Of a DNA stretch of 64,000 bases, positions 43,620 through 58,600 are shown piece by piece. The notes under the pieces are model-generated. The model was not told where the DNA came from, did no database searches, and was given only the letters and a program-made list of their open reading frames with translations. The first letter of the stretch is position 1; every line of letters starts with the position of its first letter. The stretch is from Balanoglossus misakiensis (taxonomy: Eukaryota > Hemichordata): positions 2,046,001 through 2,110,000 of the forward strand of contig CM082597.2 of the NCBI GenBank assembly GCA_040954595.2. The letters are read 5' to 3'. The translations under genes and the position numbers were made by a program.

Positions 43620-46600
43620 ATGGCTGATGTAGTCTTGAACTTGGAGGAGAAGGGACCGCCGAATGGCAGCCTCTTGCGGAAAGTCGAAAGTCGGTTGTTC
43701 GAAGCGCAAAAGTTATCACATTTGCCGAAGAGACCGCCTGTAAAACTCGAGTTCAAGAATTTGACATATACAGTGCAAGAAGGCTCATTTCGCAAGAAAG
43801 GTTAGTCATGATGCATGTATTTCGATTGATGTCTGTTTGAACACAAAATTTCCTGCGAATTGCAGATTCAACATCAATCGAATGAAAATATATTGCGGTT
43901 GTTTTGAAATATTGTCATCCAAATATCTGTATAGGCTCCGGGTTACCATGGAGAGATGATGAAAACGCGCGTTGAAAATTTGGAGAAACCGCCTCAGAGA
44001 TAGATGCGCTCTCTATGCTCACCATGTATTTTAACATCAGCTTGTCGCTATCACCATCCAATGTCATCATGATGCAGCTCACAGCTGTATTACGTACAGT
44101 GACGTGTTATCTGACCATGTACTAGATCTCTCATCCATTGTCTATGGTAATAATTATTCCGACCAATTTATTTTAATACGATCGATGATGTGTGGGTCAC
44201 AAAACCCCAGTGAATGGGTCGATCGCGTTGGGCATATTTCTTGCGAAATCCTGATTTCCGACAGACTGCGTTTTCCTGAAGATAAAGAACGCTTTATACG
44301 GAAGATAAGACCGACAGACATAGATGCAGGCCATGGCCCGTCTGTGATGAGGGCACGTACGGCGCCGGTGCACGTGGACAGCTGATCGACGCAACGATCA
44401 TCCATTCATACACAATACATACACCATACAACAAAGAGAAATCGCGCTACGCGTCCGTACGCAGAGCGCGCGTTGTTAATTACAGAGCCGCGATCACGAA
44501 ATGAACACCCCATGAAATTGAAGCGATTTTATTTCTCAAATGATATATATTTATAGTTGGGTCAAGGGGCGGGGTTGTTAAATTTGGGCATGTTTGCCGG
44601 TTTTATTTCAGTGGGATAATTAACGCGCATGATTGGGAATACACGTTATGGGCCTGCCGTCAGCTGTTGAGTAGGCCCTAATTTGCAACGCACAAGTGCG
44701 CGCTGAACGCTTATTTGGAACAATTAACGCGTACATCATGTACAACAGTACATGTTCAACAAAGGTCTGACACAAACATTCATTGACAGACTGGTTCGTG
44801 TGCCATGACCTGATGAATATCCTGGTTTGCAGTTCCTTGATGTATTGTATTGAATAAAAAGTAGTTTATGTTTATATAGACATGACGGGCTAAATGACAT
44901 TATCACTAAACAGCTGATACCCTGTTGACATGGACACTGCATATTAACATACATAACATTCATTGTATTATGTCACCAGCTACAAAATGTCACAAATTCA
45001 CACATTGCTGGAAAAAAACGGAAACATTACATGTAAGAGCTGTAGTGTTTACAAATGTATTAGTTTTGTGTAACACTTGAAAATGAAGAGTAAATTGACA
45101 TTTGAATTAGTCGTTTTTTTTCCTCTATTTCTATCTCAGGGCCTAAAATTTAGGATAGGTATAGACAGTTTGAAACAGAGAAAAAATTCCACCCTTAGAG
45201 TGAGAATGATCATGGGCCTCTTCAGACATAAAGCCAGTGTTTATGTTATTTGCCAGTCACAGTTTCAATTGTTTGCCAAGCATAAGGAATTTTAACCAAT
45301 GAAAGGGAAAATTTATTGATTTAATAAAAATACACATTTTATGTCAAGTGAGACAGTTGTTTGCTCAGCAGTCATGTACACATATTAAATTGTATTGCTT
45401 CAATACTACATCTGTGGAGGCATTTGATTATTGTATTTGGGTGTGGGACAATCTCATTTTCGGGGAGGGGAGATAGATGCACAGAAATGCAAATTAACAG
45501 GGGTATATGCGTTTGAAAAATCTTGAAATTTTCAACCTATCCTTGCAATCTTAAAAGAAAATGAAGCCACAAAAATTTGGATTATTGTGCGGTTTTTTTA
45601 AGATTACAGAGCTGCGGCAAACCGACGTCACATATTCAGAATTATTTACCAATAAATGAAGGCTCATCTTAAGATGCTATTACCCAAAGCAGTTCACACT
45701 GAGTGCACACAAACCCCTCCAGTGAAGATAAACTCTGTCTATTGTTGACCACAATACAATTCAAGAGAGAAATTCTTCTTGTGACGTCAGCATTGTCCAA
45801 CTAAACCTTGTGATTTTAGATTTCTTTTCATTTTTAAAAGAGGGATGATTATCCTTTCCCAACACAAATGTTAATCTATACTTCAGGCCATCGTGGTTGT
45901 AAAACAAAATCTTATAAGCATGTATTGGAATGTGGGTGGTTATTAAGTACAGATATCAAAGGAACTGTGGCTTGACATTTAACCTTTCATCCCATGGTCC
46001 AACTATAGGGTTTGGACTGAACCATGGTGGTGAAAGTGATATACTCCAACAGACTCCACATACATGTACATGCATGTTGGCTGTGTGTAGGTGTATAGTT
46101 GGCTCATAATAAACCAGTGTGGCCTTTCTAATAAATTGTATTGTTGTCATAGAAACAGAAATATATGGAGTGGATGCATTTAAAGTGAATGTCAAAAGTT
46201 CACTGCTAGATATCAAATTCAGTTATTTTTTTCAGGTTTGGTGTTGGGGTCAGTGAAGTGATATCGATCAAGTAAGAGAGGAAATGAAATTACTGATCAG
46301 TATTTAAAAATTCATGTTGATTTTTGCCTTTGCGTATTATACCAGTAACTGTTGTACATCCCATAATAGACCTGAGCATGCAACAATGTGTGCTATTTAT
46401 GATCTGATACCAGTATATCGACACTTAGTACAGAGAATCATGCAGCACTCAAAAAATTTAAAGTCATAGTATTAACACCCCGTTTTACATAGTTGACATC
46501 CCACTTTTTAACCCTTTCACCCCCAGTTCCCTCTTTGGAGGTCCAACCTTACCATAGAAAACAATGGGTTTGGACTGAACCATGGTGGTCAAAGGGTTAA

Positions 46601-49600
46601 GTAAACCCTTCTTGTCAAGAGAGACTGCAGACATTTTTGTCACATGTTAAAAGAATGAGTGATCAGGAGAGAAAAACTAGGCACCTAAGAATGAATTTTT
46701 AATAAAGCTATACCTGGAGATCATCCCAGTCACATGGGACGATTTTTACTAAAGATATGATACTAGAATTACTGACTACTCTATAGAATTGAATATTAGG
46801 AAGCCTGCTAATTGCTTCTGCATATGAATGTACCAGTAGCACTGTGTAAATGAAGAGGTGGCTTTACGGTGACTTTCTGTGTGAGATCATTATAGCATTA
46901 TCAATTCAGATGAATGCATATACTTTTGCTTGGTGCGCTTTAATAGTCAGTCCCATGTGGCTGGGTTTTGTACTACTTTGAGACGCCCCATGGGCAAACA
47001 CTTGTTACCATCAACACGATGGAGTTTGATCCCTGAATTGGAGCAAGTTTTGTAATTCAATTGAAAATTGTGTATGAGATCAGAAAATTGCCAAGGAACA
47101 AGAAACTCACTGTGTGCAGAGCATGTACATATTATAATATATACTGGTGTACATACATGCATACATACATGTAAAAATGCATGAGGGAGAATTCAGGAGA
47201 TCACTGAATGTTTGCAGAACCGACAAAACCACAGCTGAACAATTCCCAATGATAATCTGCAGAAAAACTGTCTGTTATGTATGCATATGAACTACTAAAT
47301 GAATCCGTGACAACCAAAACAGTAGGCATTTCATTGTTTTTTAGGTGTCAAACATAAAACTGTATGTGATATGTAGACTAGAAAAACTACTCAATAAAGG
47401 GCAGACATTACAGGCAGAGAAAATGCATTCCCACCGAAATGTTCATAAAATCAACTTCTTAGTCAGTAGATAGACCTACAAGCTAGTATAGAGCTATATG
47501 AAATATTTATGTGGACATTTATTGCAATTTTGATGGGAACATGTACATAAAGGATGTCAAAACTAGTCTAATCATGTAACTGTGATGAGAGTGGATAAAA
47601 GTATGTTTACACAATAAAACAGAACCAGGGATCCAGAATGAATGAGCACTCTCTTCCCATCATGATTGATTCTCAAATCCGGTCGTAAATCAGTGAGATC
47701 ACCAAATTACCGCTTACAGTCAAAAGTTAGGAAGACAATCACTTATCATTCTCAATAACAGGTGTGCCACATTTTAACATCATTGCCTCGTAATCATATG
47801 TCTCCTTAGATGGTTTTATAGTGTATACGTAGTGAGAAAAAAAAATGGTGATGAGATACAGATGTATATTACAACAACACATTGGTTTGAAACATTTAGT
47901 ATAAATTGGAACCAGATTAAAACAACTGAAATGTTTGTGTACACAGGTGTCAGAGTGAAACTGAGAGCTGCTTATAAATAACATGGGTATGGTTAAAGGG
48001 GAGGGTTGTCTTAATTGCTCATGTGCAACGTTTCACAATGGCATAAAAATATCCAATGGCATTAAATTGTCTTGCTTCAGGGAAGATTGCAGTATAGGAT
48101 TGCATCCTGTTTGCGTACAAACTAATTGCTGTACTGAGGAAGCCATACACTACCCGAGCGAAAGTCTGTTGAACTCATTTTCGAACTCATTTCACCGTTA
48201 CTTCCAAGCTAATATTTTCTGCCGGAGCAGAGAAATCACCCAGACTCCATTTCTGTTCAACTGAAGCAATAAATGAATATTCATGAGAACTCCTGACGTC
48301 AATTCGCAAAGGAATCAGCCAGCCCCATCTTGGGCACAGATGCTCGTCTTGAATAGAGTGTTTTAGTAATGCACAATTGTACGTAGACAGAATGATTACA
48401 GTATCAGGACAACCTGGCGTTTCAAAAGATTAGTATCAATTTACCCAAATTGATCAGCTATTTTATTATCAGAAAGGTTGGACCACAATCCATAATTCAT
48501 CAATTTTGTTTCCATTTCCTCGTCTCCCTTCTCTTCTCGAAAATGTCACCAGTATATGATGTCTGTCTGATCCACACGCCCCCGGGCGCTGTAAAACTAA
48601 AAGAGTATTTTGCAACAAAATTTACATTTGTAGTGAGATCTCTGCAGGTACTTGAGTAATTGCTGTGTGCCACTCCTCAAAATATATGTTTCACCAGTAG
48701 TCTATCATAGTGTATCATAGAAATATAAGAGTCTTAACGAAAATCCCATATATGTATTTAAAACAGAACGTAGAATTTGAAAAAAATGGTTAAAAGTATA
48801 TGGATTCAAGAACTGAAATGATAGATAATGTCACAGCAGCCTTTTAGCCCATGGCAACCAGATAATGGCAAATATCAAGTGTTTCCATGGCGACAGGAGC
48901 ACTGAAGCCAAGGATGTGGTTAGACGAGTGTCTGATAGGATTCATTAACAAGTCTGCAACCGTCAGGACTGACATCCACAGTCCAGGGTTAACACATGTA
49001 TACATGTACACTAAGCTTATGTCGCATTTGATGGCTCAGATGACAATTGCATTTCTCAGACACTTATCAGATCTGCACAAAGGCAGGCAATTTAAATTTT
49101 TAGTCAGAAACATGATCGAAATATACTAACTTGGACTGGACCATAGTGGTGAAAGGGTATAGGCAAGGAAGTCTAATTTATATCCTGTAGAACAGAAAGT
49201 TCTTCCAGGAATGGCCCCTTCCTGGCTAGAAAATTTTACCGTTAGAAAGTACAAAAAATTGTACTGCTTTAAGATTCTTTTCTGCATTGAAAAGAATGAA
49301 CAAAAATAACATAAAACTGTGTGATGACTTCCAAGTCAAAGATGTTAGCAATTTAGGTTGATGGCTTACCTGTATAACATGAACACTTGGCTGTTTTGTT
49401 ACTGAGTTAAATTTAACCAGGATTCAGAAATATGTGCAAAAGTGTTCTTCAACAATCATTCAAAATGCTTTACACACAATAAAGGCAAACAGCTCTCTCC
49501 TTCAGACCTGCCCTTACATCTCTTTAATATAATTTACTTCATAATTTATTGTGAAAGGGGTTTACATGCGTCACTCGGAAGTTTTTACACCAAACATGCA

Positions 49601-52600
49601 GTCTCTCACATTTGCCGACAAATTGAATTAAGTACAAATGGATTACCAAGGGGAAAGTGAACCTAATTGGATTATTCTTATGTCCCTCTATAATCTGTCA
49701 TCTTTACCTCGGAGAATAATGGCCTAACCTGTCTTACCATACACTGACAGGCAAAAAATGATGTTAACATTTTCTGGTTGTATGTATTGAAGGGATGTGT
49801 CTGGTGTGAATGCAATATTCAGATGGGCCAAGTTTGACGGTGAACTGATGTTTATCTTGATTCTTCGGTACATTATTTCTCTGACAGGTTATGATATTTA
49901 TAAATCCAGAAATTGTACTTATATGTAAAACCGCAAACCAAGAATGAGTAAATTGCAGCGAACTCATTGAAGCGAAAAAAGATGACAGCCACATGCCTCT
50001 TATTGAAAATGTCATCAACTCGGAAACATTTAGGTTAGTCTATAAACTGTGCACTTCCACACAAGTCCTGCACCCTTGATTGACAAGAGTGGCCAGTTGG
50101 GCTTGGCGTGTCATTGCAGTGACGTCAGAACAACTCTTGTCAGATCGCTCACGTAGAAATGTTTCCCCACCCAGCCACTAATGTAAATGACTTTGCCAAA
50201 TGCCGGTAGTGTAAGATAAGTAAAGGCCTGCCGTGTGAAGAACTGTCTCGGCGTCGACTTGTATAATGATGTGCCTGGAAGCGGTATAATTGATATTCAT
50301 CTCGGTACGCTGTCACAGACATTCAAACACGCGGTTATCTGCTGATAGACAGATATTGCATTGAAACTATGATTGCTGCTTCAGTTCATCTATTCATTTT
50401 TCACCACAGAAATTTGTTTCCAAAGTCACTTCTATTGACACTACATGTAGATCACAGCTAATATTTTCAATGTACTGTGTGTATTCAATTTGATTGAATG
50501 AAATGCTTCAAGTATTTATCGTGAACCGTATACTCCCAGCAGTCTCAATAAAATGCACTTCTCCAGATGTGTCAAGAGCTCAGAGCCAACATTCCTATGT
50601 TTTTTCCCATGAGATATTTCTGAACTTTGATCAATCCCACTTTTATTTAATTTTAATCCTGTAAAAGTTAATTTTAACATCAATAAATGTATTAGTATGT
50701 ATTTTATGGAAGGAAACTTTTTGCAAATGAGCTTACGTGACAATTTGTATGATTACATAAATTACTCAGAGTGTGATCACATGCCCACAGAGATGAGAAC
50801 AATATAATCATCCCAGGATCAGACCTCTCTAAAAGTCCACCTGTATTCCCAGTGCCATAACAGGAAGCCAGATTTCCTAGCCTCGTTAAGCAGAAGAGAT
50901 CTCATGAAATATTTACATGACGCGATCTTACAGGTGAGCTGAAAGCCAGTCACCATGCCATCACACCATGAGTGATCTGGCCATGTTCGTGGAATGACTC
51001 TGTATGGTAATTCGAGCAATATTCAGACAGTCTGACTCATCTAAAAACATGCAGTCAAAGGAGACGGCTCTGATAAAATGTACAATAAGACAATATTGCC
51101 TTCTTTGCATACTTCAGTAATAGTGCATGCCCCCTTTGATCTGCATTTCTACCTCTTTAAGGTTATATGCACCCCAGGGAGAGATTCTTAGAAAAAAACG
51201 GTAGTCTTCCAAATCTTTAATTCTTTGCTTTATTAATTTATGAGATTTTATTTTGCAAACCTAAAAAAATCCAGTGTCCACTATCTTGTTATCTTTATTT
51301 TACATTAGATTATAACTAAAAATTGTATGTTTTGTTTTGATGATCAATTTTCCTCTTGGCCTATTACCTACTCTATGTAATAAGCCATGTAGATTAAGTA
51401 TTCCATGGTTTAATTAATCTGATCCTTGAAGTAACAGAAGTAATAACATTTCTCGATATGACCCCATCACCTGCAGCTACACAAGTACCAATCTGTATAG
51501 CAATCTGTGTAGCCATCTTATGATCCAAGGTTTCTGGGGGAAAATGGTTGTCGTTAACCTCTGGGTCACATCGCATTGACATTACTCTGACCTTTGGTGA
51601 ATAAAGCTTCAACTTGATTGGCTAAGCCTTGTTCACAAGTGAGATTTTCATGTAAACGCAATTCTTCAGGGGGAAGAGATCTTATGTTAGTGTACTGAAC
51701 ACAAGTTTGTTTGTAATTGGCTGCAATTGTTTGTAATTGGCTGCAATTTTTCTTATCATTCAAAATGGTTGATTTGCATCTGACCATATCATAATCTGAG
51801 AAAGTTTGCATCTTTTATTAAAGCCTGAGCATTCTTTAAAAATTCTCTGATTCTGACCACAAGCAAAAAAATCTGACTAAAGGAAAAAAGTGACATCTCC
51901 CACAATGTACACTTTAAATATATACACTCAGAATTTGAGATTAATTATTCATGAATTATAAAACAAGAAGTTACATTGTTCATATTATATAAACACGCAG
52001 TGGGAAATTAATTTTACATGGCATGTGTCATGTCTATGAGACATGTAAAACCCATTAAACTGCAATCGTGATGACAACACAGAATGAACTGTTTCCGTGC
52101 ATTAAAGTTTGGAAATAAATCATTTTGGTGAAGATCTGCTGTATTCCCATACATCACTAGGTTGATGATCATGGAAGGGTGTTTACAGTTTATTGATCAC
52201 AAATTTTAAAAATATCTGGTTTTCGTTTCAGTTTCACACAAGTTAAAATGCAACTTAAGTCAACACACCTGTTCAAACTGTCAATTTTCTGGCAGTTATT
52301 AGATGGCATGTTTAATTTTTAGTCAACTATTGACGTCAATGTGGATGGACGTCAAATAGTACATGATAATAAACTTCATTACTAGAAACTTTATGTATGT
52401 GTAAATGTCAAAATGTGCGTTCATGCAGAGTTCTGTCGTATATTCAAAGTTTTTGTCCAATTAACCCATTTTTGCAAATTGCTGTCCAATCTTTCCAGGT
52501 TGCCATGGGAATATTTTTTTTGCGAGAGTACAGTATGCAAAATTCTGGAGTTTTTTTCCAAATAGAAATATATGCAAATGGTTAATCAACTTCAACCTTT

Positions 52601-55600
52601 TAAACACTGTAGTAATGCCTCTTACAAGTTACAATGGTAAAATGCTCAGACTACATGCTCTGTATCACCCATACATGCAACTGTCATTGGCAGGCTTATT
52701 ATAACTTATCAGGTTTGAAATTAATTAGAAATGAGAATTCATGTCTTCAGGGTATCAGCTTGAGGAATGAAACACCTGCATGCACACATCTGGTGTAAAA
52801 AGATCAGATGGAAAGCTACCAAATTGCCCGGGAGGAATTTAATTTCCCATGAAAGCATTATTTCATAACAAACAGGGGTTGCGGCATCTGTGTAGAGCCA
52901 CTAACCCTAATGTATAATGCGGCAACTTCCTGTGAATCTTAACCTTTGACCCTGTTTCAAAATAAACAACCCAGGCAGATTAACCTTTGCCCCCTGACCT
53001 CCTAGTGACTAATGATGTCATTCAGAAATTTTCATCCGAGCCGGATTCGAATATTAAGTAGCTTACTGTGCTTTGTCAAGGCTTCAGCCTGTTTAGTTTC
53101 AAATTTGGCAGATAATGGCTGTTTAAATGATACATACATTTATACCGGCTTTGAGGATTCAAAGGGTTAAAATAATTTAAAATAACAAGATAACTATTGT
53201 CCTTAATTAGTGATTTGAAATTAATTGTCTTGGAATTAAAAAGAACATGCAGTAAACACGATTGACTCTACTAAAAAGCAAGTACAGAAAGTTAAAATTC
53301 TTACTGTAATATTTACATTAATTTATCAAGTGGATTGTTTTAATGAAGTTTAATGCATTCCCATTCAGAATGAATTTTTCTGATTACGATAGTTGAGTTT
53401 AGACGAGTTTCGACACTATATACATTATCCACACACTAACTCTGTAATCACATAGCAAGATTGAAGCCTTAAGTGGATGGGAAAGTTTGTTCACCCCTGA
53501 AACAAGATGCCACTGTGGGAGTATATGTCTACGGCACAAATGTGAAGGTGGAAACTGAGATACAGGATATGTTATCAGGAAAACCATCTGTATGGGTTTG
53601 GGAGGAACATCAAGGTTAGCCAGGAAGTGCGTGGTGTTACGTCTGGTGGCTGTTTATAGGCAAATTGTTGTTTAGGCAATGAATGTGTTAAACAGAACTA
53701 GTAAAAAAAGGCTAGAATTAAGCCAGTGACCATAGCTTATGGCTCAGATCTACTAGGAAAACACAAAAGGCAGAATATGACTGCCAAAAGACATATTCGA
53801 ACATGAGGATTATGTTTAGCTAGCCTGCTCTACAACTGTGTGGAATTGCATTTTCAGTAATTTCTAAAGGGAACGTGATTTCCACGCATATATCTTAATT
53901 CAGGGGTCACTGAATCCCCGCTTTTTAATCCAATAAAACTGCCATTACCACCGCAAAGTGGATGGCTCTCAGGGAGTCGACTCAGCTGTGTGGATACATG
54001 ACGCATCTATAACAACAGCGTATAATGCATGCATCAGGATACTAGTAGTCTACAGGAAAGGTCGGGAACGGTTGTGTTCAACCTGAAAAGTTTGTCGACC
54101 TAATGGAGGAAAGAGAGTCGACATCTGTAGCCATGGTTACTGATAATTTAAGGCAACAGGACTAATGTTTTAGGATCTGCATTAGTATGACAGCTAGCCT
54201 ATTGGTTGGTTTACAGTCATTGTCTGACTACAATGCTTGATAAGCATAATGCAAGGAATGACGTAATGCGAAATTTCATAAATTTGAAATGCGGACTCAA
54301 TGTCACATTTGCATGTCTGCATGATGGTAATTATTACGCCCTTGGGGAATTACAGTGTACAATCTGAGTGCTGGTATTTTTACTTGGTACGGTTAGGTCT
54401 CGACTAATCATTTAGCATTCTTTCAGAGAGTTGTCATGCATTCTCACAATTGATTGCTATGACCACAGGACAGTGCTTGATAAGCTTGTGTCATTTTAAA
54501 AATGGTTCACGTAATGGAAATCAACAAAGTGTGCTTAATATTGTAGACATACCAATTTTATGATTTTTTCTCATATCACATTGAGGTTCTTATATTTAAA
54601 AGATTCTCTGTAATTGGCTTGATAACATCTTTGAACTCTTGATTGCATGATTAGACATGCAGACCATCAAGAGAAGAAACAAAAATTGTTATACTTCGAA
54701 GATGCTATCACGGAGAGTAGGCGTCCATAATTGAATAAAGCAATATTTCCATCAGTGGTAGCCATAGAAACAATAAATGTTATATGTTTTATCATATGAA
54801 TTATTGTGACATGAATTTATCAATGATATATTCGCAAATATTTTTTTATGAAAGTATCAATAGTGGTCATACACAAATTAAACTAGTTTCTTTGATCTCA
54901 ATTAGAGAAGAGGTTTGTTTAATTATTACAAACGCATTACAAACGAGAAGAAATTCATTAGTTTATTAGCTTGCTAGTGAGTGTTATGAAAAATAAACTA
55001 ATTAATCCAAATTACTGGACCGTGAAAAAGAATAATTCTCGAAGCCTGACATCCTGGCTACGCATATCTGGGCTTCTATACCGGTACCCACAATGCCATG
55101 CAGCAAAGTTTGTTCACCCCTCGTTTGATTCCATAGAAACAATGAAGCTTCAACATCAAAATGTGATAGAAATCGCGAAAATTAAATTTTTTTGTGTCCA
55201 AATAATTTTTGGGAAGGACAGGATCATAAAATGTCAATACTGAGGTTATACGTCTTTTTTTATTTAAAAAATGCTGAAATTGAGGCATGATTATTGCGTG
55301 TTGCCAGGCATGTGAAAGTTTGTTGACCCTGAAATGAGAAGCGATGAAATGGAACATCATCAGAGGAAAAATTTGTAAAATACAGACAAAAAACGTTATT
55401 TCTGGCAAAAAATTCAAAAGATTTTGTTTAGTTATTTTATTTTTTACCACATGGGCAAATAATGTGAAGGGCGCATCATTTGTTCTTTGTCATCGTCGGC
55501 ATTTTTCACGCTTTCGAAATCCAGGAAGTGAAATGGAAAGTTTGTTCACCCTGCCTGTGGACCGTACCATTATTCCATAAGGGGTGTTACCGCTACTGAG

Positions 55601-58600
55601 GGACAAAGTGTCTGAGGGGCAACTATGACATGACATGCTGAAAAAAAAAAACTGTTCAACATTTCACTTCACTGTAAACAGTCAACTTTCAACTGATAAT
55701 TTGTTTATTTTTATTCAAATCTAATTAATATTTTTATTAATGTTTTCTGGGTTTTGTTTTGTGTGTATTAAAGTGGCATTTCAGTAATGATTTTTACATG
55801 AATTTTATTATGTATCTATTTAAGTTTGTTTTAGTTGTCATTTTATTCTATATATTTTTTTATCTACAACCTGTAAAAGAGATATATATCTGACAGGTTT
55901 TTTTTATAGAATGCACTAATGTTTCATTGACGTATAAACGAAATTTGTATGTAGCATTAGAGGGCGATGTGACCTCCAAAAAACTCTCAGGTTTCACAGT
56001 AATCAAGCAAGTCTGACCTTTATGGTGGGCCATCAAATATTTACATATTAATTTATTAAAGCCTTGGAGCCAATATGTATTACTGCTCCGTTCATCCGTC
56101 TGATTCTTTTTTATTGTTTCTATAGGTCAGAAAGAGATCTTAAAGTCTCTGACAGGTAAATTTGCCTCAGGAGAACTAACAGCAATAATGGGACCATCTG
56201 GGGCTGGGAAATCATCACTTATGAATGTACTAGCTGGATACAAGTGAGTAAATAACAACAAAAAATAATTTCAAAGTCTAATATATATTTTTCCCAAGAG
56301 AAAATACTTTACAGTGTTTTTTTTTCTAGTCATAGTTTTTTAATTATACAAGAGTTGTAAATGTAGCACTGCTAATCAGCTATTATCTATTTATTTATAT
56401 CTATTGATCCATCTATCTCTCTCTCGATATATATATACATTGTATACATAAATATGTGTGTGTATATGTGTGTGTATATACACACAAAGATTTTTTAGTT
56501 TGTCTGTTGTATTACACAAAAATAACAAAAATACTGTCACCCTGAAAAACTTCACTCTCTTTTGTTGACAGGACTCGTCATATGAAAGGACAGGTACTCG
56601 TTAATGGCAAAGAACGTGACCTCGGAACGTTTCGGAAAATGTCGTGCTACATCATGCAGGACAATCATCTACTGCCTCACTTGTCTGTCATAGAGACCAT
56701 GATGATCTCGGCAAACTTGAAACTCTCACAGAAAATGAAAGTTGCAGATAAAAAAATAGTTGTAAGTGTAAAATGTATGGTCTGCATTTTATCATTGTAG
56801 GGCAGCATTAATTTTCCTGTTCTGTTTATGTCAGTCATAGAGATTATCCTCATTTAAATTCAAGTTTGCGATACATTTTCTTATGAAAAAATAGTGCCAT
56901 TTGTTTTAGAAACTACAATTTATGTGGTCACATTATGATACACATATCAATAATTGTCCATCGTATTTTGTATTTCTCTAGGTGGAGGAAATTTTGAGTT
57001 TACTCGGTTTGACGGAGAGCCGGAAAACAAGAGTCATTAATCTCTCAGGCGGCCAGCGGAAAAGACTGTCCATCGCCCTAGAACTGGTGAACAACCCACC
57101 AATCATGTTCTTTGATGAACCCACAAGGTAATCACATGACCGTCACATGGTTAATACAGTGGCTAATTTGTCTTCTACACCTGATTATGATGTAGTGTTT
57201 GTTTTGTTCTTTTTAAACAGTGGACTGGACAGCTCTTCGTGTTTACAGTGTGTGTCTCTAATGAAGTCGCTGGCCAGAGACGGTCGGACAATCATCTGTT
57301 CAATACACCAACCCAGTGCCAAAATATTTGAAATATTCGATAGGGTAAGCGATCATTTCATTTCATTTCAATAAGCAATACAATGTTTTATTTCAGTATC
57401 AAATCAGTTTTTGCTATTAAATTGACTAATAATTGTATGTTATTCAGTTGTATGTTTTAGGTGATGGACAGTGTTTGTACCAAGGTTCCATTCGAGGGCT
57501 GGTCCCTTATCTGAAAACCGTGGGTCTGGTTTGTCCACCATATCATAACCCAGCAGACTTTGGTAAGTTAGTCTTTATGTTACCACTGTAAGATACTATG
57601 ACAATATAAGGTTAATTAAGTTATGAAAATGATATATGAATTAACACCAAGCTAACAAGCAAATTCAGAGCTAGAACCACTATTTTATTTTCAGTTATTG
57701 AAGTGACATGTGGTGAATATGGTGATCACCACTCAACTTTGACGAAAGCTGTCGCTGAAGGCAGATGTAAAGAGTCCGACCGAAACCTGATGTTATCACT
57801 GACTCCCGAATCTAGCTTGGCATCTTCAAGAGACCAGTCACCTGTGACCCCAACACAGCCAAACGGACATTTACCACAGAGCTCATCGGGCAGTATAGAG
57901 GCTATTACTGCTGGGGGAGGGGGTGACCCTTCACCTTCTATTGAGGTAGGTCGAGTCAAAGTTCATGTGGTTCATAGGTCATGTATTACCGCATCAATAT
58001 GAGGTTCTGATGCACCATGTTATAAAACTTGAATTGGCATTATTTAGAAAATATTGCAGTGTTCTGCATTTAATTTAGTGTCAACCTCCTTTGTTTATTA
58101 TTACACATTACATTTTATGCGGTTTAAGTATTACATGGCAATGTTAAATGCAATAAACAAAATAAAATTATCATAAAAAAGTTTTGCATTACTACATAGA
58201 AAAATATGGTTTTATTTTGCATGTGCCCCAAATTGATTTTGTCATCATTTTCTGCGGTCTCAACCACCCAAGCAAACTTCACCCACCATCATCCTCTGCT
58301 GTTTGTTTGTTTTGTTTTTGTTTCCTAAAGATGAAGAGTTGCAAAGCTGTTCAAGTAACCTTGTCTATTAACACGGGTAGTGGCCATGCCAACGGTAGTG
58401 CTACAGTGTCATGTCCCGACAACCAATACCAGGTAAAAAAAGAAATAAACAATATGCAAAATCTTACACTCGTCACGTCAATCTTAATTTTGAAGTGAAA
58501 GCTAACCTGCTTCTTTTGCGTCACAAAATCTGCTGCAGACGACTCACCAAGTCTTTTGCATTATCATCTTATCATGCTTTACCCTAACTTCTCTAACCAT

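Larger units (their letters stand above)
43801..56125 (+). other. 12.3 kb first intron of the ABCG gene
   Basis: Holds three copies or fragments of the ~92-bp repeat, a 20-bp tandem duplication (51707-51746) and recurrent AAAGTTTGTTCACCC motifs (53480-55560). A 93-codon cysteine-rich open frame lies at 47983-48264. A GC-richer patch at about 44200-44520 has CpG-containing words. No second gene was recognised. Confidence 0.55.

Noticed and set aside
44104-44385. 93-codon open frame in a GC-richer part of the ABCG first intron
   Set aside because: No ATG at a convincing position, no family similarity and no splice sites that fit the gene.
45077-45139. Strong acceptor-like CTCTATTTCTATCTCAG in the ABCG first intron
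   Set aside because: The sequence after it has no in-phase exon followed by a donor.
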